From assembly GCA_016934695.1 (NCBI GenBank), contig JAFGSH010000086.1, forward strand, positions 1 through 15,305: a stretch of 15,305 nucleotides of DNA. The letters are read 5' to 3'. Source of the stretch: Deltaproteobacteria bacterium (GTDB lineage: Bacteria; Desulfobacterota; Syntrophia; Syntrophales; UBA2210). Positions 1-7,169 of the stretch are shown here, in pieces. The notes beneath the pieces were generated by a model. That model made no database searches and was not told the origin of the DNA. It worked only from the letters and a program-made list of their open reading frames with translations. The stretch's first letter is position 1; every line of letters starts with the position of its first letter. A program made the position numbers and the translations under genes.

Positions 1-688
1 CGCCGAACGGATATTCGACGCGGGGATCAGGAGGATCAATATCAGCCTCGACTCCCTTGTCCCCGACAGATACCGGGAGATAACCAGGGGAGGGGACCTG
101 GACCGCGTGCTCGGGGGGATCCGGAAGGCGGACCGGACGGGATTTTCCCCCGTCAAGATCAACGTGGTGGCGATCAAGGGGTTCAATGACGACGAGATAC
201 TCGATTTTGCGAAACTTACCATGGAGAGGCCGTATCAGGTGCGGTTTATCGAATTCATGCCGGTGGGCGACTCCGCCCTGGAGAACGGCCGGGGGTACCT
301 CTCCAATGACACGGTCATGCGGCGTATCACCGCCTTCGGCCCCCTGGACCCGGTCGCCGGCGAGCCGGTCGGGATGAGCGGCCCGGCGAGCCTCTACACC
401 CTGAGAGGAGCCCGGGGGAAGATCGGGTTCATCAGCGCCATGAGCCACGGCTTCTGCAATTCCTGCAACAGGCTTCGGCTGACGGCCGACGGCCACCTGA
501 GGGCGTGTCTCCTCGCCGATGAGCCGACGGCCGATCTTAAAACTCCGTTGCGCGCCGGGTGTACCGATGCCGAGCTGGAGGGTCTCATGCGAGACCTTGT
601 CGACAGAAAACCCGACGGTCATAATATGCAATGCCTCCCGGGGCACAGGAGAAAGTGCGCAACGAACATGTCCTCCATCGGCGGGTAG
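1..688 (+). CDS. moaA: GTP 3',8-cyclase MoaA, C-terminal part (5' end outside window)
   Basis: MoaA is a radical SAM enzyme that, with MoaC, turns GTP into cyclic pyranopterin monophosphate, the first step of molybdenum cofactor synthesis in the cytoplasm. About 228 residues are visible, read from base 2; the family is usually about 320-340 residues, so roughly 100 N-terminal residues, including the CX3CX2C radical SAM cluster, lie upstream. The visible part opens with the family-typical stretch RINISLDSL followed by YREITRGGDL. The second, substrate-binding [4Fe-4S] site is intact as CX2CX13C, with cysteine codons at 455, 464 and 506, in the context FCNSCNRLRL. The protein ends in the Gly-Gly pair (codons 680-685) characteristic of MoaA. 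A methyltransferase gene follows after 47 bases on the same strand. An internal GTG at 107 is not a real start, because strong MoaA sequence continues upstream of it. Identification is secure. Confidence 0.95.
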   Translation, partial: AERIFDAGIRRINISLDSLVPDRYREITRGGDLDRVLGGIRKADRTGFSPVKINVVAIKGFNDDEILDFAKLTMERPYQVRFIEFMPVGDSALENGRGYLSNDTVMRRITAFGPLDPVAGEPVGMSGPASLYTLRGARGKIGFISAMSHGFCNSCNRLRLTADGHLRACLLADEPTADLKTPLRAGCTDAELEGLMRDLVDRKPDGHNMQCLPGHRRKCATNMSSIGG

Positions 689-735
689 AGGGGAAACCCG
701 TCAAGGGTATATGCGGATAAAAGCGGGGTGATCGC

Positions 736-1470
736 ATGACGACCGGATTACGTTCTTCGGCCACATGTTACATAGACAGACGCGAGAAGGATCTGATCCA
801 GCGGCTCCTGAAACCCGCGGACGGCGAACGGCTGCTTGACGTGGGGTGCGGGGCGGGGGATCACCTTCGCTTCTTCAAAGGGAAAGGGTGCAGCGTCACC
901 GGCGTCGATCCGTCTCGCGAGAAGCTGGACACGGCACGGAAACGGCTGGGAGGGGGCGCCGACCTCTATCCGGGCGGCTATGAAGACCTCCCCTTCTCTG
1001 ATAACGAATTCGACATCGTCACCCTGATCTTTCCCGAACCGGGACACAACCTCCGGGATACGATCCGCGAGGCGGTCAGGGTATGCCGCGGCAGGATATT
1101 TCTCGGAACCGTGAACCGCTTCTCTCTCTCCTCGACGCGGGTCGAAACAAGGGCCGCCCTGCACCCGGACCGGGGAGGACGTCTCTCGAGCATCCCCGAA
1201 CTGGTCCGCCATGTCAGATCGGTGCTCCCTGATACCGCCATCGAGTGGGGGTCTGTTCTCTTCTTCCCTCCGACGTGGTATCCAGTCGTCTCATTCTTCG
1301 AAGAGTGGATCCCCGTCAGGAAGAATGCCTTCGGAGCATTTATCGGACTCGCGTTCCCGGTCGTCTACACCCGGATCACCGTCCAGGACCCCCTCGGGAA
1401 GAGGGCGAAGGAAAAAGCGGCGGGCAGGTATCCTGCTCCCGGCGCCGCACGAAGGAGGGAAAGCGGATGA
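736..1470 (+). CDS. class I SAM-dependent methyltransferase, substrate unknown
   Basis: A 244-residue protein with the Rossmann-like fold of class I (UbiE/type 11-like) methyltransferases. Motif I is LLDVGCGAG at residues 33-41; the acidic residue ending strand 2, which binds the SAM ribose, is D58 in VTGVDPS; the motif II region is the LPFSDNEFDIVTL stretch near residues 85-97. The C-terminal third, with FFPPTWYPVV and a hydrophobic segment around FGAFIGLAFPVV, is not one I can tie to a named subfamily, so the substrate is unknown. The ATG at 736 is preceded by a modest GGGGTGA ribosome binding site. The gene ends inside the start of the radical SAM gene: its TGA at 1468-1470 overlaps the ATG at 1467, which suggests translational coupling. 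A role together with that enzyme is inference only; the moaA neighbour could equally point to nothing more than co-transcription. Confidence 0.85.
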   Translation: MTTGLRSSATCYIDRREKDLIQRLLKPADGERLLDVGCGAGDHLRFFKGKGCSVTGVDPSREKLDTARKRLGGGADLYPGGYEDLPFSDNEFDIVTLIFPEPGHNLRDTIREAVRVCRGRIFLGTVNRFSLSSTRVETRAALHPDRGGRLSSIPELVRHVRSVLPDTAIEWGSVLFFPPTWYPVVSFFEEWIPVRKNAFGAFIGLAFPVVYTRITVQDPLGKRAKEKAAGRYPAPGAARRRESG

Positions 1471-2492
1471 AAGAGGCGATCCTCTATGAACGGCTGGACA
1501 ACAGCTACGTACGGTGTAACCTCTGCGCCCACCGGTGCAGGATAGCCCCGTCAAAGAGGGGCATCTGCGGGGTTCGGGAGAATCGGGACGGGGCGCTGTA
1601 CACGCTGGTACACGGGGTGTCGATAGCGGAGAGCGTAGACCCCATCGAAAAGAAACCTTTCTTCCACGTCTACCCGGGATCCAAATCATACTCAATCGCC
1701 ACCGTCGGGTGCAATTTCCGGTGCGAGTTCTGTCAGAATCACGATATATCGCAGACACCGCGTTTGGAGGGGAAGATCTTCGGGCGCAGCTCCATGCCGG
1801 AGGAGATTATAGAGCGTGCCCTCAGAACGGGCTCGAAAACCATCGCGTACACCTACACCGAACCGACGATATTCCTCGAATACGCCCTCGACATAGGAAG
1901 ACTGGCTCATGAGAAGGGTATCAAGAATGTCTTCGTTACCAATGGCTTCATGACCGGCGAAGCGCTCGATGCGGCCGTCCCCTGTCTCGATGCGGCGAAT
2001 GTCGACCTCAAGTCGTTTCGCGACCCATTCTACAAAAAGTACTGCGGCGGACGGCTCCAGCCGGTCCTGGACAGTCTTAAAAAGATGAAGGACCTCGGCG
2101 TCTGGGTGGAGGTGACGACCCTGATTATACCGACCCTGAACGACGGGAAGGAGGAGCTGAGGGATATCGCCCGGTATCTCCATTCCATCGGCCCCGAGAC
2201 ACCGTGGCATATCAGCCGCTTCCATCCTCAGTACCGGATGAGGGATCTTCCTCCCACCCCAGTGGCGACGATACATATGGCTGCCGAGATAGGGAAAGAG
2301 GCGGGTCTCAAGTATGTCTATACCGGAAACGTTCCGGGCGACGAGGGAGAGGACACCCACTGCTCGAACTGCGGGAGACTGTTGATCAAGAGATACGGAT
2401 TCGCCGTCGAGGATATGGATCTGAGGGGATCACGGTGCCCCGCGTGCAAGACCCCGCTGGACGGCATCTATGACGACGGGGACGACATCTAG
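1467..2492 (+). CDS. amrS: AmmeMemoRadiSam system radical SAM enzyme (PflA-like)
   Basis: A 341-residue radical SAM protein of the AmrS family, often mislabelled pyruvate formate-lyase activating enzyme. The N-terminus carries a CX2CX3CX9C cysteine cluster (C17, C20, C24, C34) in the family-typical context VRCNLCAHRC and RGICGVREN. The radical SAM CX3CX2C motif is C82, C86, C89 (GCNFRCEFCQN), which binds the SAM-cleaving [4Fe-4S] cluster. Two CX2C pairs at the C-terminus (C299/C302 and C324/C327) look like a zinc ribbon or rubredoxin-like knuckle. The family is named for co-occurrence with AMMECR1 and Memo domain proteins; neither is encoded in this window. The reading frame is open upstream to 1245, but the ATG at 1467 is chosen because a strong GGAGGG ribosome binding site lies just before it and homology starts there. 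It overlaps the methyltransferase stop by four bases. The chemical reaction of this enzyme cannot be read from the sequence. Confidence 0.92.
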   Translation: MKEAILYERLDNSYVRCNLCAHRCRIAPSKRGICGVRENRDGALYTLVHGVSIAESVDPIEKKPFFHVYPGSKSYSIATVGCNFRCEFCQNHDISQTPRLEGKIFGRSSMPEEIIERALRTGSKTIAYTYTEPTIFLEYALDIGRLAHEKGIKNVFVTNGFMTGEALDAAVPCLDAANVDLKSFRDPFYKKYCGGRLQPVLDSLKKMKDLGVWVEVTTLIIPTLNDGKEELRDIARYLHSIGPETPWHISRFHPQYRMRDLPPTPVATIHMAAEIGKEAGLKYVYTGNVPGDEGEDTHCSNCGRLLIKRYGFAVEDMDLRGSRCPACKTPLDGIYDDGDDI

Positions 2493-2734
2493 CGGTCCGC
2501 CATATCATCCTCATCATACCGGTCCGCAAGCGCCTCCAGCGCTTCGGCAACATGTTCCGCCGGCACCAGGACCTCGACCTTTCCGAGACCATCGAGGGTC
2601 AGTCCGTAGATGACGCCCACCGCCTCGTATCGGAACCTTACCGGAATTCCCTCGGTCTCAAGCCTCCCGGCAACGATGTTCGCCTCGATCATCCCCGCAG
2701 CCACATGGACGATCTTCCATTGCTCATCTTCCAT
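2489..2734 (-). CDS. DUF2007 family small protein (putative signal-transducing protein)
   Basis: An 81-residue acidic protein that fits the DUF2007 family: an alpha/beta unit in which helix AGMIEANIVAGRLETEGIPV is followed by strands ending in VEVLVPAEHVAEALEAL. Family members are small cytoplasmic proteins, sometimes called PII-like or signal-transducing, without a well-defined biochemical role. The ATG at 2734 has a GAGGCGGG ribosome binding site about ten bases upstream. The gene is convergent with amrS and the two stop codons overlap (2489-2492), so the two 3' ends are read on both strands. It appears to be monocistronic, starting from the 159-base spacer shared with the P-type ATPase gene. 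Confidence 0.8.
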   Translation of the reverse strand: MEDEQWKIVHVAAGMIEANIVAGRLETEGIPVRFRYEAVGVIYGLTLDGLGKVEVLVPAEHVAEALEALADRYDEDDMADR

Positions 2735-2761
2735 CTCAGCACCCGCCTCTCATACAACCCG

Positions 2762-2770
2762 AGTATAGCA
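2762..2770 (-). promoter_or_regulatory. candidate extended -10 promoter for the DUF2007 gene
   Basis: On the minus strand this reads TGCTATACT, an extended -10 element (TGN plus TATACT, five of six matches to TATAAT). It lies 28 bases before the DUF2007 ATG, which would give a short leader containing the ribosome binding site. No good -35 hexamer sits at 16-18 bases, which extended -10 promoters can tolerate. Weak evidence on its own. Confidence 0.3.
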
Positions 2771-2893
2771 CCTTTGCCGACGGTTATGATATAACTTGAC
2801 TATCAGATTATGCAACGGCTCACCATCACAGATGTTGAAAGCGACCAAGGAAGCGCCGAGGCTTTCGCCTGACGGACCGAAGAGGATACCCAT

Positions 2894-5677
2894 ATGGATA
2901 TAAACGATGCACAAGCGCTCTGGCACGGGCTGACGCCGGAAGAAGCACTCTCAAGAGCAGGTTCCCGCACATCCGGCCTGACGGAGGGGGAGGCCGCGGA
3001 ACGCCTGGCGGAATACGGGGCGAACGAGCTGAAAGGCACAGAGGGGACCTCCCTGGTCAGGATCTTCCTGCGGCAATTTCTCAGCCCCCTGATTTACGTC
3101 CTGCTGGTCGCCGGCGTTATTTCGCTGGCGGCGCAGTTCATTACCGGAGAGCAGCATTTCATTGATGCCGTCGTCATCTTTGGCGTCATTGTCCTGAATG
3201 CGGTGATAGGGACGTTTCAGGAAGGCCAGGCTGAGAAAGCGATGAAAGCGCTGCTGGAGATGGCGGCTCCCAAAGCAAAGGTGAGGCGCAGCGGCGGCAT
3301 CCGGACCATACCCGCCAGCGAGATCGTACCGGGAGATATCCTGCTGTTCGAGACCGGAGACAAGGTCCCGGCGGATACCAGACTGCTGGAGAGTGTGAAC
3401 TTGAAGGTCAACGAGTCCGCCCTGACCGGAGAGTCGGTTCCGGTGGAAAAGCAGATCACCCCCGTACCGGAAGACGCCATCATTGCCGAACGGGTCAACA
3501 TGCTCTTCATGAGCACCATCGTTACCAGCGGCAGGGGAACCGGTGTCGCCGTGCTCACGGGGATGGAGACCGAGATCGGAAAGATAGCGACCGGACTTGA
3601 ACAGGTCAGGCAGGAAGAGACGCCGCTGCAACGGAATATCAAGAAACTGAGTCAATATCTGGTATTGGTTTTTCTGGGAGTGAGCGCCCTCCTGATAGCG
3701 GTTGGTTTGATCCAGGGACTGAAGCTCTTCGACCTCTTCATGCTGGCGATCGCAGCGGCCGTCGCCTCCATTCCCGAAGGCCTCCCGGCGGTGGTGACGG
3801 TCGTACTCGCCATCGGTATGCGGACGATGGCCCGTCACAATGCCATTATCCGCAAGCTGGTCGCCGTTGAAACACTCGGCTCGGCCACGGTTATCTGTAC
3901 CGATAAGACCGGCACGTTGACCTTGAATCAGATGACCGTCCGAAGGCTTTTCTCGGATGGGCGCTTTATCGAAATCACCGGTGAGGGCTACGAGCCGAAG
4001 GGCGAATTCAGGCAAGACGGGCGGACAATCGATCCTGCCGAGGGAAGCCAGACCATGCGGCTCCTGCGGGCAGGGGCGCTGTGTAACGATGCCTCGCTGA
4101 CAGAGCACGGTGGAACACACGGGATCTTTGGTGATCCTACCGAGGGAGCGCTCGTGGTAGCCGCCGCGAAAGCCGGATTGCATCAGGCCGACCTGCGTGA
4201 CCGGTATGCACGGATAGACGAGCTCCCCTTTGCCAGTGAAAAGCAGTACATGGTCACCCTCCACTACATGGCGACGCTGCACGCGGAAGAGGGGCATTCG
4301 ACGGCGTTTATCAAAGGGTCGCCTGAAAAGATCCTCTCCTATAGCCGGCATATCCTGAAAAACAATGACGTGGTGCCGATAACGGAATCCGATCGTGCGG
4401 AGATAGCCCAAGCCGCATCGAACATGGGGAAGGATGCCCTCAGGGTCATTGCCATCGCCTACCGCGATTTTCCGCGGGAGATGGAGAGGCTGACCGATGA
4501 GGATGTCCAGGACAACCTGACCTTTATCGGCCTTGCCGGGATGTCGGACCCGCCCCGGCAGGAGGCCAGGGAAGCGATCGCCCTGTGTCGGCAGGCCGGC
4601 ATCAGGGTGAAGATGATCACGGGAGACAACAAGATCACGGCGGAATCGATAGCACGCCAGATTGATCTTCCCCGGGGCAGGACGATCACGGGGACCGAGC
4701 TGCAGGCAATGAGCGACAAAGAACTCTTCGCCGCAATAGAGGGCATCTCGGTCTTCGCCCGAATCGAACCGCTGCATAAACTACGAATCGTGAATGCCCT
4801 CAAGGTCAACGGAGAGATCGTCGCCATGACCGGAGACGGCGTCAACGATGCCCCGGCGCTGAAAGCGGCGGACATCGGGGTCGCGATGGGCATCACCGGA
4901 ACAGACGTTGCCAAAGAGGCCAGTGACATGGTCCTGGCCGATGACAACTTCGCTTCCGTGGTATCGGCGGTGGATGAAGGGAGGGCCATCTTCAACCGGT
5001 TGAGAAATGTCCTTTTCTACACACTGAATACGAATCTGAGCGAGCTGGTGACCCTCATACTGGCCCTGGTATTTGTCGGCCAGTCGCCCTTGCTGGCGGT
5101 CCAGATCCTCTGGGTCAATCTGGTCACGGATACCGCCGGAGACATTCCGCTCGGCATGGAACCAAAATTCGGCGACGAGCTCAAACAACCGCCCCGCCAC
5201 TCCAGCGTCGGTCTTATGTATCCCGGCCTCTTTGCCCGGATAGCGGTCATGGCCCTGCTGATCGGTCTGGGAACCTTCCTGATTTTCCGGTGGGCTGAAC
5301 CAAGAATGAGGATCGAGGAAGCCCGGACGCTGGCCTTCTGCGCCATCGTTGCCTTCGAGTGGTTGATGGCATTCAGTGCCCGCTCGGATGAATATACGTT
5401 GTTCAGGCTGGGGATTTTCCACAACCGCGCCCTTGTGTTCTCTATCGGCCTGGCAGTCGTTCTCCAGATCGCGGTAGTCCATCTGCCCTTTCTGCAGAAG
5501 GCGTTCAAAACCGTGCCGCTCTCGCTGAGCGAATGGGGAATCGTGGGGCTGGCAGCCGGGGGGCTCTTTGTCCTTGAAGAAATCCGGAAAGCCCTCTTTC
5601 CGAAACTCTATACCTTCGGCAAGTATAAACCGATCAGGGATAGTTGTCATCAAGGGGGAGCAGGTTTCACCGATTGA
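2894..5677 (+). CDS. calcium-type (SERCA-like, P2A) cation-transporting P-type ATPase
   Basis: A 927-residue integral membrane pump that uses ATP to expel a cation, most likely Ca2+. All catalytic landmarks are present: N-terminal cation ATPase domain (residues 10-60), actuator loop TGES at 178-181, phosphorylation site DKTGT with D337, TGDN at 576-579 and TGDGVND at 646-652. Transport residues match SERCA by eye: E295 in the M4 motif PEGLP, N714 and E717 in M5 (NLSE), N742, T745 and D746 in M6 (NLVTD), and D832 where SERCA has E908 in M8. Both Ca2+ sites therefore look possible, unlike PMR1-type pumps that keep one. C-terminal helices fill residues 700-910. A GAAGAGG ribosome binding site precedes the ATG at 2894. 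The sugar dehydrogenase follows after 62 bases. A Na+ or other cation cannot be excluded from sequence alone. Confidence 0.94.
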   Translation: MDINDAQALWHGLTPEEALSRAGSRTSGLTEGEAAERLAEYGANELKGTEGTSLVRIFLRQFLSPLIYVLLVAGVISLAAQFITGEQHFIDAVVIFGVIVLNAVIGTFQEGQAEKAMKALLEMAAPKAKVRRSGGIRTIPASEIVPGDILLFETGDKVPADTRLLESVNLKVNESALTGESVPVEKQITPVPEDAIIAERVNMLFMSTIVTSGRGTGVAVLTGMETEIGKIATGLEQVRQEETPLQRNIKKLSQYLVLVFLGVSALLIAVGLIQGLKLFDLFMLAIAAAVASIPEGLPAVVTVVLAIGMRTMARHNAIIRKLVAVETLGSATVICTDKTGTLTLNQMTVRRLFSDGRFIEITGEGYEPKGEFRQDGRTIDPAEGSQTMRLLRAGALCNDASLTEHGGTHGIFGDPTEGALVVAAAKAGLHQADLRDRYARIDELPFASEKQYMVTLHYMATLHAEEGHSTAFIKGSPEKILSYSRHILKNNDVVPITESDRAEIAQAASNMGKDALRVIAIAYRDFPREMERLTDEDVQDNLTFIGLAGMSDPPRQEAREAIALCRQAGIRVKMITGDNKITAESIARQIDLPRGRTITGTELQAMSDKELFAAIEGISVFARIEPLHKLRIVNALKVNGEIVAMTGDGVNDAPALKAADIGVAMGITGTDVAKEASDMVLADDNFASVVSAVDEGRAIFNRLRNVLFYTLNTNLSELVTLILALVFVGQSPLLAVQILWVNLVTDTAGDIPLGMEPKFGDELKQPPRHSSVGLMYPGLFARIAVMALLIGLGTFLIFRWAEPRMRIEEARTLAFCAIVAFEWLMAFSARSDEYTLFRLGIFHNRALVFSIGLAVVLQIAVVHLPFLQKAFKTVPLSLSEWGIVGLAAGGLFVLEEIRKALFPKLYTFGKYKPIRDSCHQGGAGFTD

Positions 5678-5739
5678 CAAGGCAGGAGCAATCGCTGAAA
5701 ATAGGATCCTTATCCCCGCATGATGTCGAAGAGGAGGGA

Positions 5740-7002
5740 ATGGCAGCCATGAGGAGAACATTAACGCTTGTGCCGCCCGTGCTCGTCGCGGTCTCCTTGA
5801 TCGCGACCGTTGCCTGCTGCAGCAGCGATCGGAACGATTCCACGGTTGCGACCCGGGGGATCACACCGGGCAACGAGCCGAAGGTAATCCGCACTGTCGT
5901 GTTGTCCGGACTGAGCTCACCGTGGGACCTGGCATTCACGCCCGACGGCGCGATGCTGTTTACCGAGAAGTGCCGGGGGCTCTCGGTGCGGCGAGCAGAT
6001 GGAACCGTCCAGCGGTTGTTCGGTGCGGCCGGTTCCGCCGTCGTGGCCGGCGACTTTTTCTGCCAGGGCCAGAGCGGCATGCTCGGTGCGGCGATAGATC
6101 CGGATTTCACCGAGAACCGTTTCGTTTACGTCTACATGGCCTCGAATCTCAACAACGCGAAGACAAACCGTGTCGTGCGCCTCACCGTCGATGCAGGCTA
6201 CACCACGGTCAGCGATCGCAGGGACATCGTCTCCGATATTCCTTACAAGCAGACGGCCACCTTCTGGGGCGGAGCGGGGGCGCACAGCGGCGGCCGTATT
6301 CGCTTCAGCCCTTTCGACGGGTTCCTGTACGTCACGACCGGTGACAACCACAGCGGGCCTCTGCCGCAGGATCTCACCCGCCTGGGCGGCAAGATTCTAC
6401 GTATCGATCGCAACGGGGCCGCCGCGCGGGGGAACAACATCCCGGCCGGCGGGGATCCCCGCATCTTCACCTACGGTCATCGCAACGTGCAGGGCATCGC
6501 GTTTCGCCCCGGCAGCGGACAGCCGTTCTCATCCGAGCACGGGCCGGGGCACAGTGATGAAGTGACACCCCTGACTGCCGGAGGCAACGGCGGATGGGAC
6601 CCGCAACCGGAAGCCGGCGTCACCTGTATGCATACCTACTGCGGGTACACCTCAAACAGGCGTGAGGGCACACCCACGCCGATGACCGATTTCGTCAAGT
6701 TCCCCGGCGCGCTGCGGCCTTCATGGAACAACAGCGGCGTATCCGAAGGTATGGGGTCCTGTGTATTCCTGAGCGGCACGCAGTGGCAGGCCTGGGATGG
6801 ACGGCTGGCCGTCGGATTCCTGCGCGGCGGACGTATTGTGATTCTCCAGATGGATGCGGCCGGCACGACGATCAAGACCACAACCATGACCGGTATGCCG
6901 GAGGAACGCATGCGCACGCTCGTCCAGGGCTCGGATGGCGCGCTTTACGTGGCCGTCGACTCCGGCGAAATCTGGCGGCTTTCCGTCAGTCCGGGTCCGT
7001 GA
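5740..7002 (+). CDS. PQQ-dependent sugar dehydrogenase (glucose/sorbosone dehydrogenase family), probable lipoprotein
   Basis: A 420-residue exported protein with the six-bladed propeller fold of soluble glucose dehydrogenase and YliI/aldose dehydrogenases, which oxidise sugar aldehydes with pyrroloquinoline quinone in the periplasm. The domain starts with LSSPWDLAFTPDG. H182 in GAHSGG matches the catalytic base of soluble glucose dehydrogenase, R248 in GHRN matches its PQQ-binding arginine, and EHGPGHSDEV (E266) matches the usual EHGP..DE motif. The N-terminus has two arginines, a hydrophobic stretch and TVAC with C26, a slightly non-canonical lipobox because Thr rather than Leu is at -3. 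ATG 5740 follows a GAGGAGGG site closely; ATG 5749 is an equally possible start. The frame stays open back to 5644, but that stretch overlaps the ATPase gene. Arginine codons are nearly all CGN, unlike neighbours rich in AGG/AGA. No PQQ synthesis genes are in view. Confidence 0.87.
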   Translation: MAAMRRTLTLVPPVLVAVSLIATVACCSSDRNDSTVATRGITPGNEPKVIRTVVLSGLSSPWDLAFTPDGAMLFTEKCRGLSVRRADGTVQRLFGAAGSAVVAGDFFCQGQSGMLGAAIDPDFTENRFVYVYMASNLNNAKTNRVVRLTVDAGYTTVSDRRDIVSDIPYKQTATFWGGAGAHSGGRIRFSPFDGFLYVTTGDNHSGPLPQDLTRLGGKILRIDRNGAAARGNNIPAGGDPRIFTYGHRNVQGIAFRPGSGQPFSSEHGPGHSDEVTPLTAGGNGGWDPQPEAGVTCMHTYCGYTSNRREGTPTPMTDFVKFPGALRPSWNNSGVSEGMGSCVFLSGTQWQAWDGRLAVGFLRGGRIVILQMDAAGTTIKTTTMTGMPEERMRTLVQGSDGALYVAVDSGEIWRLSVSPGP

Positions 7003-7169
7003 AGACCGCCCCGCGGCCCTTTGCCCACGGCTGTACAACCCCTGTTTCATAAGAAGCCTTCAGAACGGTTGCGCCGGCACACGCACCCTCGGTCCCTATT
7101 TTTTGGTTGACTACCGGGGGCTTTAGTAATAGATGAATGCGCGGCTGCACGGAAAAACGCGGAGGAAGT

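Noticed and set aside
1245..1466. Upstream extension of the amrS frame
   Set aside because: It overlaps the methyltransferase gene and has no homology; the ATG at 1467 has a strong ribosome binding site and starts the conserved sequence.
2951..4777. A 608-codon open frame on the minus strand inside the ATPase gene
   Set aside because: It is antisense to a protein with every P-type ATPase motif intact; the translation has no recognisable motif and long antisense frames are common in GC-rich DNA.
5644..5739. Upstream TTG start for the sugar dehydrogenase
   Set aside because: It overlaps the ATPase gene and would bury the signal peptide; ATG 5740 or 5749 fits much better.
7107..7135. TTGACT upstream of the acyl-CoA synthetase alpha gene as a promoter -35
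   Set aside because: No acceptable -10 hexamer at 16-18 bases.
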